From Dyella sp. ASV21 (GTDB lineage: Bacteria; Pseudomonadota; Gammaproteobacteria; Xanthomonadales; Rhodanobacteraceae), in NCBI RefSeq assembly GCF_016428975.1, contig NZ_JAELTT010000008.1:43670-107669 (forward strand): a stretch of DNA of 64,000 nt, written 5' to 3'. Below are positions 1 to 12,315 of the stretch, piece by piece. A program made the translations under genes and the position numbers. The number at the start of each line of letters is the position of its first letter. Within the stretch, counting starts at the first letter, position 1. The notes beneath the pieces are model-generated. The model was not told the DNA's origin, made no database searches, and saw only the letters and a program-made list of their open reading frames with translations.

Positions 1-809
1 GTAATGGCGTGGTTGAGCGGCTTCTTGGCGAAGTCGGCGAAGGGCAGGGTGGCCAGCTTGTCTTCCGGGCTGTACCAGGCGGCGCCATAGAAGCTGTGCG
101 AAGACGGGTCGCTGAAGTTCTGCCACCAGCTCTTCTGCTGGGCTGGCGCCACGCGCTGCAACTGCTCGTAGGCATTGCCCTGCCAGGCGTTGCCGCTGCC
201 GTTCTCGATCTTCTGGTCCATGCCGACCACGAAGCTGCCGCGCTTGAGCACGTAGGTCTTGGTGACCTTGAGGCCGGCCTCGTTCTGCCAACTCAGGTCA
301 ACCTTCAGCTCGTCCTGGCCCTGAGTCAGCGCGTAGCTGGACTGAGCCGCCTGGAACACGGCGCGATGATCGGGCGCGCTGCCCTGGTTGCTCACCAAGC
401 CACTCTGCGCCACGAAGTACTGGGCCTGTTCGTCGTCGAGCAGGCGCACGGGCGCCGGATCCGGCGTCTTCTTGGTGGCCGGTACCGACGGATAGGTCAG
501 CAACTCCGAACGCACCACGCTGCCGCCGCGGGTGTCCACGGTGAGGCGCAGCACATCGCTGGACAAGGTGATCAGCTGCGCGGATGCCTCGTTGGGCGTG
601 CCCGGTGCGGTGTTGGCCGGCACATTGGCGACTGCGCTACTGGCGGTGGCACCCGGAACACTGCCATCGGCGATGGCCGGCGTTGCAGCGGTGGACGACG
701 AGGCCACGGCGGCCTGCGGCTGCGGGCCGTAGTCCTTCTCCCAGGCCATGAACAACAGGTAGCCCACGGCCAACAGGGCGAAGATGAGGAACGTACGCGT
801 TTGATTCAT
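1..809 (-). CDS. yidC: YidC membrane protein insertase, N-terminal part (cut by window edge)
   Basis: Reverse-strand frame open from the ATG at 809 to the window edge, about 269 codons. It begins MNQTRTFLIFALLAVGYLLF, the signature first transmembrane segment of Gram-negative YidC, followed by a Pro/Ala/Ser-rich linker and the start of the large periplasmic beta-sandwich domain. YidC inserts and folds inner-membrane proteins, alone or with SecYEG. The catalytic five-helix membrane core lies beyond the edge, so completeness cannot be judged. It follows rnpA by 58 bp on the same strand, and no yidD lies between them. Confidence 0.95.
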   Translation of the reverse strand, partial: MNQTRTFLIFALLAVGYLLFMAWEKDYGPQPQAAVASSSTAATPAIADGSVPGATASSAVANVPANTAPGTPNEASAQLITLSSDVLRLTVDTRGGSVVRSELLTYPSVPATKKTPDPAPVRLLDDEQAQYFVAQSGLVSNQGSAPDHRAVFQAAQSSYALTQGQDELKVDLSWQNEAGLKVTKTYVLKRGSFVVGMDQKIENGSGNAWQGNAYEQLQRVAPAQQKSWWQNFSDPSSHSFYGAAWYSPEDKLATLPFADFAKKPLNHAI

Positions 810-867
810 CGCGGAGCAGATCCGGTGGATGCCGCGACACCGGGCCGCGGAGGAGGGTGGAAAAAGG

Positions 868-1269
868 TCAACGCACGATTGTGCCGGCCGCATCGCCCGG
901 CTTCAATGTGGCGGCTGGCCTCACGGAGCGCAGCTTTCTCCACAAACCGTCGAGTTCGGCCAGCAGTTCCGGGCCGGGCAGGCCAGCAGCCTGCTCGCGT
1001 GCCATCACCATGAGGTCGATGGCCGGAAGCTCAAGTCGAATGCGCCGGAAGGATTCGCGCACCAGGCGCTTGATGCGGTTACGTTCCACCGCGCGCTTGG
1101 ACACACGCTTGGAAATAGCCAAGCCCAGGCGCGGCTGGCCTAGTTCGTTGGCACGATAGCGCACAGAAAAACAGCGGCCGCCGAAGCGGCCGCTGGTATG
1201 ACGCAGAGCAGCGAAATCACCGGCGCGGCGTAGCCGCGCCTCGCGCGGCAGGCCGGCAGCACGCATCAT
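868..1269 (-). CDS. rnpA: Ribonuclease P protein component
   Basis: 133 aa. Protein subunit of RNase P, which helps the catalytic RNA trim the 5' leader of pre-tRNAs. The family motif NRIKRLVRESFR (the RNR helix) and the preceding GLAISKRVSKRAVERN are clear. Length fits the family. Two adjacent Met codons (1269 and 1266) could start it. It sits 11 bp downstream of rpmH, the classic rpmH-rnpA pair, and is probably read from the rpmH promoter. Confidence 0.96.
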   Translation of the reverse strand: MMRAAGLPREARLRRAGDFAALRHTSGRFGGRCFSVRYRANELGQPRLGLAISKRVSKRAVERNRIKRLVRESFRRIRLELPAIDLMVMAREQAAGLPGPELLAELDGLWRKLRSVRPAATLKPGDAAGTIVR

Positions 1270-1280
1270 GAGCGTGCTGC

Positions 1281-1418
1281 TTACGGGATCAGGCGCTTGC
1301 GGCCCTTGGCGCGACGAGCGTTGAGGATCTTGCGGCCATCAGCGGTCGCCATGCGAGCGCGGAAACCGTGAGTACGGGCACGCTTGAGCTTGCTGGGTTG
1401 GAAGGTACGCTTCGACAT
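1281..1418 (-). CDS. rpmH: 50S ribosomal protein L34
   Basis: 45 aa, highly basic: starts [20 protein letters not shown], the usual L34 sequence. L34 is a small protein of the large ribosomal subunit. The frame is open further upstream to 1472, but the ATG at 1418 gives the conserved N-terminus and correct length. It is the first gene of a leftward rpmH-rnpA-yidC transcription unit that diverges from dnaA. Confidence 0.97.
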   Translation of the reverse strand: MSKRTFQPSKLKRARTHGFRARMATADGRKILNARRAKGRKRLIP

Positions 1419-1455
1419 GGCTGAGTCCGAAGTTAAGGTAATAAAAAGGTTGGAA

Positions 1456-1485
1456 ATTATGACGTCTGTCAATAGCCGCTGTCAA
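1456..1485 (-). promoter_or_regulatory. Sigma-70 promoter for rpmH-rnpA-yidC
   Basis: On the reverse strand TTGACA (1485-1480) is followed by an 18-bp spacer and CATAAT (1461-1456), 38 bp before the rpmH ATG. This is the best match to a housekeeping promoter in the divergent rpmH/dnaA gap. Pattern match only. Confidence 0.7.
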
Positions 1486-1493
1486 ATGGGGGG

Positions 1494-1522
1494 TTGGCAG
1501 GGTTGACAAAGGCCTGTTTACT
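1494..1522 (+). promoter_or_regulatory. Candidate dnaA promoter
   Basis: TTGGCA (1494-1499), 17-bp spacer, TTTACT (1517-1522), about 110 bp before dnaA. TTGACA at 1503 is an alternative -35. The two DnaA-box-like sequences at 1526-1546 lie immediately downstream, where bound DnaA could repress its own gene. Inferred from pattern. Confidence 0.4.
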
Positions 1523-1525
1523 TCC

Positions 1526-1546
1526 TGTGGATATCCATGTGGATAT
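1526..1546. promoter_or_regulatory. Tandem DnaA-box-like repeats upstream of dnaA
   Basis: TGTGGATAT occurs at 1526-1534 and again at 1538-1546, 12 bp apart in direct orientation. Each differs by one base from the complement of the DnaA box TTATCCACA. The spacing puts both on nearly the same face of the helix. Likely part of oriC or of dnaA autoregulation. Confidence 0.55.
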
Positions 1547-1631
1547 CCATGCCGACTGGAGGGGTTCGTGCTGCTAGACTTGCCGGTCCACCCCGCGCGT
1601 AAGCGCTCCTTCCAGTGGTTGAAGATCTCCC

Positions 1632-2984
1632 ATGAGTGACCTGTGGCGGCGCTGTCTCGAGCGTCTCGAGGGCGAATTGAACGCCGAAGACCTGCATACG
1701 TGGCTGATGCCCCTGCAGGCACGCGACGACACCCATGGCCTGCAGTTGTTCGCGCCCAATCCGTACACGCTCGACACGGTACGCGAACGCTACCTGGCGC
1801 GCATCGAAACGGTGATCAGCCAGCTGACCGGCCATGATCTTACGGTAAAGCTCGAAGTGGGCTCCAGTTCCCCGCGCCAGACGGCCAGCGGCAAGGCGCC
1901 TGCGCCCGTCGTGGCCCCGAAACTGGTGCCCCAGATCGTGGCGGAGCCGGCGGCACCGGCGTTTGGCCACAATCTGGACCCGCATTACACCTTCGAAACC
2001 TTCGTCGAGGGCAAATCCAACCAGTTGGGCAAGGCCGCCGCCATGCAGGTGGCGATGAACCCGGGCCGCGCCTATAACCCGTTGCTGCTGTACGGCGGCA
2101 CCGGCCTGGGCAAGACGCACTTGATGCACGCCGCCGGCAACCTGATGCGCGAGCGCAACCCGGAATTCAAGGTGCTGTACCTGCGCTCGGAGCAATTCGT
2201 CGGCTCCATGATCGAAGCGCTGCGCACCAAGAGCATGGACGAGTTCAAGCGCCGCTTCCGCTCGGTAGACGCGCTGCTGATCGATGACATCCAGTTTTTC
2301 GCCGGCAAGGACACCACGCAGGAGGAGTTTTTCCACACCTTCAACGCGCTGTTCGAGTCCAAGCAGCAGATCATCCTCACCTGCGATCGCTACCCGAAGG
2401 AAGTGGACAAGCTGGAGCCGCGGCTGAAGTCGCGCCTGGGTTGGGGCTTGTCGGTGGCGATCGAGCCGCCGGATTTCGAGACCCGCGCCGCCATCCTGCT
2501 ATCCAAGGCCCACGACAAGGGCGTGGCGGTAGGGGAGAACGTGGCGATGCTGCTGGCCAAGCGCATCCGCTCCAACGTACGCGACCTGGAAGGCGCGCTC
2601 AACACGCTCGCCGCCCGCGCCAACTTCTATGGCAAGCCGATCACCATCGACTTTGCCGAGGAGACGCTGCGCGACCTGTTGGCTACCCACGCCCAGGCGG
2701 TGACGGTGCCCAACATCCAGAAGATCGTGGCGGACTATTACCAGGTGCGCCTGCAGGATCTGCTGTCCAAGCGACGTGTGCGATCGCTGGCTCGCCCTCG
2801 CCAGTTCGCCATGGCGCTGTCCAAGGAACTCACCGAGCACAGCCTGCCGGAAATCGGCGAAGCGTTCGGCGGCCGCGACCACACGACAGTGCTGCACGCC
2901 TGCCGCACCATCAAGAAGCTGTGCGAAACCGACACACGGATGCGCCAGGATTGGGAACAACTGATCCGTATCCTCACCGGCTAA
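1632..2984 (+). CDS. dnaA: Chromosomal replication initiator protein DnaA
   Basis: 450 aa. AAA+ ATPase that binds DnaA boxes and melts oriC. Domain I (residues 1-80, [16 protein letters not shown]) is followed by a short Ala/Pro linker. The ATPase core has Walker [10 protein letters not shown] near residue 155 and Walker [10 protein letters not shown] near 217. The C-terminal DNA-binding domain carries the signature [12 protein letters not shown] near residue 415. Length and start fit the family. It is divergent from rpmH and followed by a 245-bp gap before dnaN that holds further DnaA boxes. Confidence 0.98.
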   Translation: MSDLWRRCLERLEGELNAEDLHTWLMPLQARDDTHGLQLFAPNPYTLDTVRERYLARIETVISQLTGHDLTVKLEVGSSSPRQTASGKAPAPVVAPKLVPQIVAEPAAPAFGHNLDPHYTFETFVEGKSNQLGKAAAMQVAMNPGRAYNPLLLYGGTGLGKTHLMHAAGNLMRERNPEFKVLYLRSEQFVGSMIEALRTKSMDEFKRRFRSVDALLIDDIQFFAGKDTTQEEFFHTFNALFESKQQIILTCDRYPKEVDKLEPRLKSRLGWGLSVAIEPPDFETRAAILLSKAHDKGVAVGENVAMLLAKRIRSNVRDLEGALNTLAARANFYGKPITIDFAEETLRDLLATHAQAVTVPNIQKIVADYYQVRLQDLLSKRRVRSLARPRQFAMALSKELTEHSLPEIGEAFGGRDHTTVLHACRTIKKLCETDTRMRQDWEQLIRILTG

Positions 2985-3229
2985 CCGGCGCCTGTGTACG
3001 GATCGCTTGAAAAGTACCGTGGCAAGCTGTGGATAATAGGTGGATGAATTGGACGGCCAAGTTATCCACAATTGGCCCACAGTGATCCTCCCATTTCGAA
3101 CACAATGTGAGAATCGCCCAAGTTTTTGATTCTCATGGATAATTTTCGTTTTTTGAGTTATCCACGACCCCTACCACCACTACAGAACTTCTTTTAAAAA
3201 CATAAAAGCAGAATTGGGGAAGCGCATAC
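2985..3229. other. Probable oriC (dnaA-dnaN intergenic region)
   Basis: 245 bp, locally AT-rich (3120-3160 and 3180-3212) in a GC-rich surround. It holds a perfect DnaA box on each strand: TGTGGATAA at 3028-3036 and TTATCCACA at 3062-3070. Variants lie at 3134-3142 (complement TTATCCATG) and 3158-3166 (TTATCCACG). Such box clusters with AT-rich tracts beside dnaA mark chromosomal origins. The rpmH-dnaA gap also has box-like repeats, so the origin may be bipartite. No experimental evidence is available here. Confidence 0.7.
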
Positions 3230-4330
3230 ATGCAATTCAGCATTCAACGAGAAGCTCTGCTCAAACCGTTGCAGCAGGTCGTAGGCGTGGTCGAACGCCG
3301 CCAAACCCTGCCGGTGCTAGCCAACCTGCTGGTAAAGGTCGCAGACGGCAAAGTGTCGATGACCGGCACCGATCTGGAAGTGGAAATGATCGCGGCCACT
3401 ACCGCCGATAAACTGTTGGACGGCGAGATCACCATTCCAGCGCGCAAGCTGTACGACATCGTTCGTGCGTTGCCCGATGGCGCGCAGATCGAACTGAAGC
3501 TCAACGGCGATCGCGTGGCCATGAACGCAGGACGCAGCCGCTTCACGCTGGCGACACTGCCCGCTACCGAATTCCCGACCATCGATGAAATAGAGCTGGT
3601 TGAGCGAGTCACGCTGCCGGAAGAAGTACTGCGCGATCTCATGGAGCGCACGGCCTTCGCCATGGCTAACCAGGACGTACGCTACTACTTGAACGGCATG
3701 CTGCTGGACGTCCAGGAGCACACGCTGCGCTGCGTCGCCACCGACGGACACCGTTTGGCGCTGAAGGAAACCAAGCTAGAGAGCAAGGTATCCGGACGTC
3801 GCCAGATCATCATTCCGCGCAAGGGTGTGAATGAGTTGATCGGTCTGTTCGAAGCCGGCGAAGGCGAGGTCGAACTGGAGTTTGGCCGTAACCATCTGCG
3901 CGTGCGTCGCGGCGATGTGGTGTTTACGTCCAAGTTGATTGACGGTCGTTTCCCGGATTACGAAGCGGTCATTCCGCTTGGTGCCGACAAACACGCATCG
4001 CTGGATCGCGAAGTGCTACGCGGTGCCTTGCAGCGCGCCGCGATTCTTTCCAACGAAAAGTATCGCGGCGTGAAACTGGAACTGTCGCCGGGCAAGCTGC
4101 GCATCGTGGCCCACAATCCGGAGCAGGAAGAAGCCGTGGAAGAGCTGGAAGCCGACACGGTGGTTTCGGATCTGGCCGTGGGCTTCAACGTGGGCTATTT
4201 GCTTGATGCGCTGGGTGCGCTGCGTGGCGAGCGGGCACGTTTGAACCTGCGTGATGCCCAATCGAGCTGTCTGGTGCAGGAAGACGACAACGACCAGGCA
4301 CGCCACGTGATCATGCCGCTGCGTCTGTGA
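3230..4330 (+). CDS. dnaN: DNA polymerase III beta subunit (sliding clamp)
   Basis: 366 aa, the usual clamp length. Forms the dimeric ring that tethers Pol III and other enzymes to DNA. The N-terminus MQFSIQREALLKPLQQVVGV and the C-terminal tail ending HVIMPLRL, part of the binding groove for clamp-binding motifs, are characteristic. The purine-rich stretch before the ATG gives a weak ribosome site. It is co-directional with dnaA, and a strong hairpin separates it from recF. Confidence 0.98.
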   Translation: MQFSIQREALLKPLQQVVGVVERRQTLPVLANLLVKVADGKVSMTGTDLEVEMIAATTADKLLDGEITIPARKLYDIVRALPDGAQIELKLNGDRVAMNAGRSRFTLATLPATEFPTIDEIELVERVTLPEEVLRDLMERTAFAMANQDVRYYLNGMLLDVQEHTLRCVATDGHRLALKETKLESKVSGRRQIIIPRKGVNELIGLFEAGEGEVELEFGRNHLRVRRGDVVFTSKLIDGRFPDYEAVIPLGADKHASLDREVLRGALQRAAILSNEKYRGVKLELSPGKLRIVAHNPEQEEAVEELEADTVVSDLAVGFNVGYLLDALGALRGERARLNLRDAQSSCLVQEDDNDQARHVIMPLRL

Positions 4331-4370
4331 TGTTGATGCTTCGTTTGTCCGTTTTGGGCAAGCCACACGG

Positions 4371-4405
4371 GAACGCCGGAGTCGTCGCAAGACACTCCGG
4401 CGTTC
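4371..4405 (+). terminator. Terminator-like hairpin between dnaN and recF
   Basis: Perfect 12-bp stem GAACGCCGGAGT (4371-4382) / ACTCCGGCGTTC (4394-4405) with an 11-nt loop, followed by TTGCTT. It sits only 22 bp before the recF ATG. It may reduce read-through from the dnaA-dnaN unit into recF. The T tract is short, so termination may be partial. Confidence 0.6.
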
Positions 4406-4426
4406 TTGCTTGCGGGACCCGGTGAT

Positions 4427-7997
<3,571 letters not shown>

Positions 7998-8004
7998 TGT
8001 TTCG

Positions 8005-8050
8005 GGACGGTGTTGGCGGTTGTCATGCGATGACCGTCACACCGTCCTTT
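8005..8050 (+). terminator. gyrB terminator
   Basis: Stem GGACGGTGT (8005-8013) / ACACCGTCC (8039-8047) with an inner imperfect stem around GTCAT-GCG-ATGAC, followed by TTTCCTTTG. It begins 8 bp after the gyrB stop, so gyrB transcription probably ends here. Confidence 0.75.
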
Positions 8051-8313
8051 CCTTTGCCTCCGCGTACTACTGTATTAGCGCATTAATACAAGGAGCGGGG
8101 GAACCCAAAAGGCCGTTTTCCAGGGTGGAAAGTCACGATACGTCTGACTTAGCTGATTGCAAATCATGCCCAGTCGCTGGCGTATGTTTCAACTTATTGA
8201 TTCTTAACAATCTTTGTTGTCGCATTGCGACTTGTTATCTGACTCCCAGTCAGGTTACGCTCAGCGATCCCCCACGCCGTGTGCGTGAGAAATCCCAACA
8301 CCTGAGGACTGCC
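8051..8313. promoter_or_regulatory. Leader region of the TPR gene with three dyads
   Basis: No gene seen. Three inverted repeats: TGTATTA-N6-TAATACA (8071-8090), GTCGCA-T-TGCGAC (8219-8231) and CTGACT-CCC-AGTCAG (8239-8253). The region is AT-richer than its surroundings (8190-8240). It must hold the promoter of the TPR gene. The first dyad looks like a repressor operator; the last two could also form RNA hairpins in the leader. Confidence 0.45.
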
Positions 8314-9603
8314 ATGAAGCGTGTTCCCCTGATCAAGATGCTCGCTGGTTCGGCGCTGGCCCTGGCCGTGGTGAGCACCCCGGTCATCGCGGGCGATAGC
8401 TCTTCCAAGGACAAGAAGGAAGCGCTGTATCCGAACGCTACCCGCAAGGAACCCAAGCTCGATCTGAGCAGCGACAAGGATCAGAAGGCGATCAACGCCG
8501 GCCTCGACGCTGTCAACGATCAGGAAAAGGACAAGGCAGTCCAGTTGCTCCAGCCCATCGCGGACGGCAGCAAGAGCAAGTACGCCCAGGCACTGGCCCT
8601 GCAGGGCCTGGCCAACCTGCGCTACAACGACGGCGACGTAAAGGGCGCCATCGACCTGCTCAAGCGCGCGCTCGACAACGGCGTGCTGCCGAACGACACG
8701 TACTTCCAGCTTGAGTACGAACTGGCCCAGTTCTACGTGGCCGACGAGCAGTACCAGCTAGCCCTGGACACCATCGCCAAGTGGCGCGCCGAAGGCCGCA
8801 AGGAAACCGCTGACTCCTACGCGCTGGAAGGCAACGCCTACTACCGCCTCGAGAAGTTCCCGGAAGCCATTGCCGCCATCAAGAAGGCACAGTCGCTCAC
8901 CGACAAGCCGAACGACAGCTGGAACCAGATCCTGATGGCCAGCTACTCCGAGTCCGGCCAGGCCGACCAGGCCGCTCAGCTCGCCCAGCAGCAGTTGGCC
9001 TCCAACCCGAACGACCCCAACGCGCTCAACAACGCCGTGTCCGTGCTGATGCAGGCCCAGAAGTATCCGGAAGCCATTGCGCTGATGGAGAAGGCCAAGG
9101 CCGCCGGTTCGTTCAAGCAGGAAAAGGACTATGTCAATCTGGCCAAGCTCTACCTGATCACCGGTCAGGACAGCAGCGACCAGAAGGGCCCGGCCAGCAA
9201 GGCCATGGCGACCCTCGACGAAGGTCTAAGCAAGGGTGTCGTGCAACCCACCGCGGAAAACTACATGCTGCTCGGCGCGGCCTCTTACCTGGCCGACAAC
9301 AGCAGCAAGGCGCTGGATGCCTATAAGAAGGCTATCCCGGAGGCGAAGGACGGCGAGCCGAACATTCGTGCCGGCCAGCTGCTGCTCGCCGACAACAAGT
9401 ACAGCGAGGCCAAGGGCCTCCTCCAACAGGGCATCGACAAGGGCGTGCAGCACAAGGGCACTGCTTATATGTTGCTGGCCGAAGCGTGCCGTGGTCTGAA
9501 GGACAAGCCGGGCACGATCGCAGCCATGGAAAAGGCCGCACAGGACCCCGAAACCTCTGCAAAAGCAAAGGCTTGGCTGAAGGCGCAGGGAGCGAGCAAG
9601 TAA
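8314..9603 (+). CDS. Periplasmic TPR-repeat protein next to the TonB cluster
   Basis: 429 aa. The N-terminus MKRVPLIKMLAGSALALAVV ending near STPVIAG is a Sec signal peptide. The rest is helical, Ala/Lys-rich TPR repeats (for example residues 60-130 and 165-290, with motifs such as YYRLEKFPEAIAAIKKAQ). It lies 202 bp upstream of tonB on the same strand, as in many Xanthomonadales, so a role with TonB-dependent transport or cell-envelope assembly is plausible but unproven. The ATG at 8314 is chosen for the signal peptide; the frame is open upstream into gyrB sequence. Confidence 0.85.
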   Translation: MKRVPLIKMLAGSALALAVVSTPVIAGDSSSKDKKEALYPNATRKEPKLDLSSDKDQKAINAGLDAVNDQEKDKAVQLLQPIADGSKSKYAQALALQGLANLRYNDGDVKGAIDLLKRALDNGVLPNDTYFQLEYELAQFYVADEQYQLALDTIAKWRAEGRKETADSYALEGNAYYRLEKFPEAIAAIKKAQSLTDKPNDSWNQILMASYSESGQADQAAQLAQQQLASNPNDPNALNNAVSVLMQAQKYPEAIALMEKAKAAGSFKQEKDYVNLAKLYLITGQDSSDQKGPASKAMATLDEGLSKGVVQPTAENYMLLGAASYLADNSSKALDAYKKAIPEAKDGEPNIRAGQLLLADNKYSEAKGLLQQGIDKGVQHKGTAYMLLAEACRGLKDKPGTIAAMEKAAQDPETSAKAKAWLKAQGASK

Positions 9604-9623
9604 GGCAGAACGTGTAACACGAG

Positions 9624-9655
9624 TGAGGCGGATAGACGTCTATTTCGCTGCCTCA
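9624..9655. promoter_or_regulatory. Hairpin and palindrome between TPR gene and tonB
   Basis: Nested symmetry: TGAGGC (9624-9629) and GCCTCA (9650-9655) flank the perfect 12-bp palindrome ATAGACGTCTAT (9632-9643). It begins about 20 bp after the TPR stop. It may act as a weak terminator without a T tract, or as an operator for tonB. No clear Fur box was found in the 202-bp gap. Confidence 0.4.
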
Positions 9656-9805
9656 TGAGTGCTATACAAATGCCATGTGCTGTTGTACCGTTGAACCCTT
9701 TCCGTGCTCTCGTCCAGTGGCAAATGTCATCCCCCGTTCGGATCGATATTGCCACCAGGCGCTGTGACCACGACTCACCGATTGATTAGCTCCAGATAGT
9801 GACAG

Positions 9806-10465
<660 letters not shown>

Positions 10466-10514
10466 CTTCGGTTACGGTCAATTAGTTCACGCTTGACTTT
10501 CCAAGGGTAGCGTT

Positions 10515-11261
10515 ATGTTCCTGCAAACTTCTCCGGCCCCCGCGGGCGGTACCACCAACGCCGAAGCCATGAAGTCGATGGGCTTCGACCACCTTATCCA
10601 CAACTTCGATGCCCTCGGCTGGATCGTGTTCGTGGTGCTGGTGGTGATGTCCTTCTCCTCCTGGTACTTCATCGTCGCCAACGCGATCCGCAACGCTATG
10701 GTTCGCGGCCGCGCCGACAAGGTCATCAACGGTTTCTGGACCAACGGCTCCACGCAGGACGCGATCCGTGAGCTGGAAGCTCAGCCCAAGGGCGAACCGT
10801 TCTCCAAGATCGCCCTCGACGCCGCTTCGGCCGTCGCTCACCACCAGCAGGCTTCGTCGGGCGGTGGTCGCCTGGCCGAGTCGCTGAGCCGCTCCGAGTT
10901 CATCGATCGCGCCCTGCGCCAGGCTGTTGCTCGCGAGAGCCTGCGTCTGGAAGGCGGCCTGACCCTGCTCGCCACGGTCGGTTCGTCGGCACCGTTCATC
11001 GGTCTGCTTGGTACCGTGTGGGGCATCTACCACGCGCTGATCAAGATCTCCGCGTCGGGCAATGCTTCGATGGAAGCCGTGGCCGGTCCGGTGGGTGAAG
11101 CTCTGATCATGACCGCCTTCGGTCTGTTCACCGCTATCCCGGCCGTGCTCGCCTACAACTTCTTCAACCGCTCCAACCGCCTGACCTACGCTCAGTTCGA
11201 CGAGTTCGCGCACGACCTGCACGACTTCTTCGCCACCGGCGCGCGCGTCGAAGGCAAGTGA
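10515..11261 (+). CDS. exbB: Biopolymer transport protein ExbB (MotA/TolQ/ExbB family)
   Basis: 248 aa. Inner-membrane proton-channel scaffold that energises TonB with ExbD. Three hydrophobic helices (about 35-55, 150-172, 195-217), with the conserved family region LATVGSSAPFIGLLGTVWGI and the stretch GPVGEALIMTAFGLFTAIPA. It starts 49 bp after tonB and ends 11 bp before exbD. A perfect DnaA 9-mer (10594-10602) falls in its coding sequence. Confidence 0.95.
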   Translation: MFLQTSPAPAGGTTNAEAMKSMGFDHLIHNFDALGWIVFVVLVVMSFSSWYFIVANAIRNAMVRGRADKVINGFWTNGSTQDAIRELEAQPKGEPFSKIALDAASAVAHHQQASSGGGRLAESLSRSEFIDRALRQAVARESLRLEGGLTLLATVGSSAPFIGLLGTVWGIYHALIKISASGNASMEAVAGPVGEALIMTAFGLFTAIPAVLAYNFFNRSNRLTYAQFDEFAHDLHDFFATGARVEGK

Positions 11262-11272
11262 GGATCTGACCC

Positions 11273-11686
11273 ATGGCAATGAGCACCGGAGGCAATGCCG
11301 GCGGTCCGATGTCGGAGATCAACGTCACGCCGCTGGTCGACGTGATGCTGGTGTTGCTGATCATCTTCATGATCACGGCACCGCTGATGTCCCATCGAAT
11401 CACGGTGGATCTGCCGACTGCCAATCCGAAGGTTTCGGATTCGGAGCCGGTGGAGCCGATGGACTTGGCCGTAAAGCCGGATGGCACGATGTACCTCAGC
11501 GATATCGAAGTCACTGAGGCCGAGCTGAAGGCGCAGTTTGCGGTTGCGGCGGCGAAAGCCCCGCAGCCGGAGCTGCAGATCCGTGCGGACAAGACCACGG
11601 AATACAAGGTCGTGAAGAAGATTCTGGCCGACGCCAAGGAACAAGGCATGGTCCATGTCGGTTTCATTACGACCGGCAAGGAGTAA
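11273..11686 (+). CDS. exbD1: Biopolymer transport protein ExbD (first copy)
   Basis: 137 aa. One transmembrane helix (about residues 20-42) with the conserved Asp in PLVDVMLVLLIIFMITAPL, the proton-carrying residue of ExbD/TolR, followed by a periplasmic domain. Preceded by MSEINVTPLVD. It works with ExbB and TonB. It is directly followed after 5 bp by a second exbD, the exbD1-exbD2 arrangement known from Xanthomonas. Confidence 0.95.
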   Translation: MAMSTGGNAGGPMSEINVTPLVDVMLVLLIIFMITAPLMSHRITVDLPTANPKVSDSEPVEPMDLAVKPDGTMYLSDIEVTEAELKAQFAVAAAKAPQPELQIRADKTTEYKVVKKILADAKEQGMVHVGFITTGKE

Positions 11687-11691
11687 CAGTC

Positions 11692-12108
11692 ATGGCATTC
11701 AGTTCTGGAAGTGGTAAGGGGCCAATGGCTGACATCAACGTCACGCCGCTGGTCGACGTGATGCTGGTGCTGCTGATCATTTTCATGATCACCGCGCCGA
11801 TGCTTACTCACAAAGTGAAGATCGATCTTCCGCAGCCGAACCCAAACATCGTGCAGCCGGAGAACCCGCCGGAACCGGTCCGTCTGAAGATTGACCAGTC
11901 GGGCGCGCTCTACTGGAACGATACGCCGGTGGACGAGCTGGGCCTCAAGGCACAGCTGGCGGTGATCGGTGGTCTGGGCGATCCGGCGAAGCAGCCGGAA
12001 GTGCAGATCAACGCGGACGATGGCGTGGCTTACGAGCACGTGGCCCGCGTGTTGTCCGATGCCAAGAGCTACGGTCTGACCAAGATCGGCTTCACCGAAG
12101 GTCAATGA
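11692..12108 (+). CDS. exbD2: Biopolymer transport protein ExbD (second copy)
   Basis: 138 aa, a paralogue of the preceding gene, with the same membrane-helix motif (PLVDVMLVLLIIFMITAPM) but a diverged periplasmic domain. In Xanthomonas the second ExbD is dispensable for iron uptake and affects plant interaction; whether that applies here is unknown. Last gene of the operon; a strong terminator follows. Confidence 0.93.
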   Translation: MAFSSGSGKGPMADINVTPLVDVMLVLLIIFMITAPMLTHKVKIDLPQPNPNIVQPENPPEPVRLKIDQSGALYWNDTPVDELGLKAQLAVIGGLGDPAKQPEVQINADDGVAYEHVARVLSDAKSYGLTKIGFTEGQ

Positions 12109-12140
12109 TTCCCACAAGGAATCATCGCAACACTACCCTT

Positions 12141-12171
12141 AGAACCCCCGCTCACGCGGGGGTTCTTTTTT
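12141..12171 (+). terminator. Rho-independent terminator of the tonB-exb operon
   Basis: Perfect 11-bp stem AGAACCCCCGC (12141-12151) / GCGGGGGTTCT (12156-12166), loop TCAC, then a run of T to 12170. 32 bp after the exbD2 stop. Confidence 0.95.
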
Positions 12172-12285
12172 GGGATTGTTGCAGCTTGGACAGAAAGCCG
12201 TTTAGACGTCCAAATGACAGCGCTACCGGCACCGGAACACTAATGCGTGGACAACCCTGGCCGCTGGCCGACGGGATGCGGCCAA

Positions 12286-12305
12286 GGGCGCGTCCCAACG
12301 CGCCC
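12286..12305 (-). terminator. Hairpin downstream of pdxJ
   Basis: GGGCGCGT (12286-12293) / ACGCGCCC (12298-12305) with a 4-nt loop, 10 bp past the pdxJ stop on the reverse strand. No T tract follows, so it is at best a weak terminator. Confidence 0.35.
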
Positions 12306-12315
12306 CGCTCGCCGA

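Noticed and set aside
3230..4330. parS-like sites in dnaN and gyrB
   Set aside because: Only the two sites in recF match the 16-bp palindrome; no third match was seen by eye elsewhere in the window.
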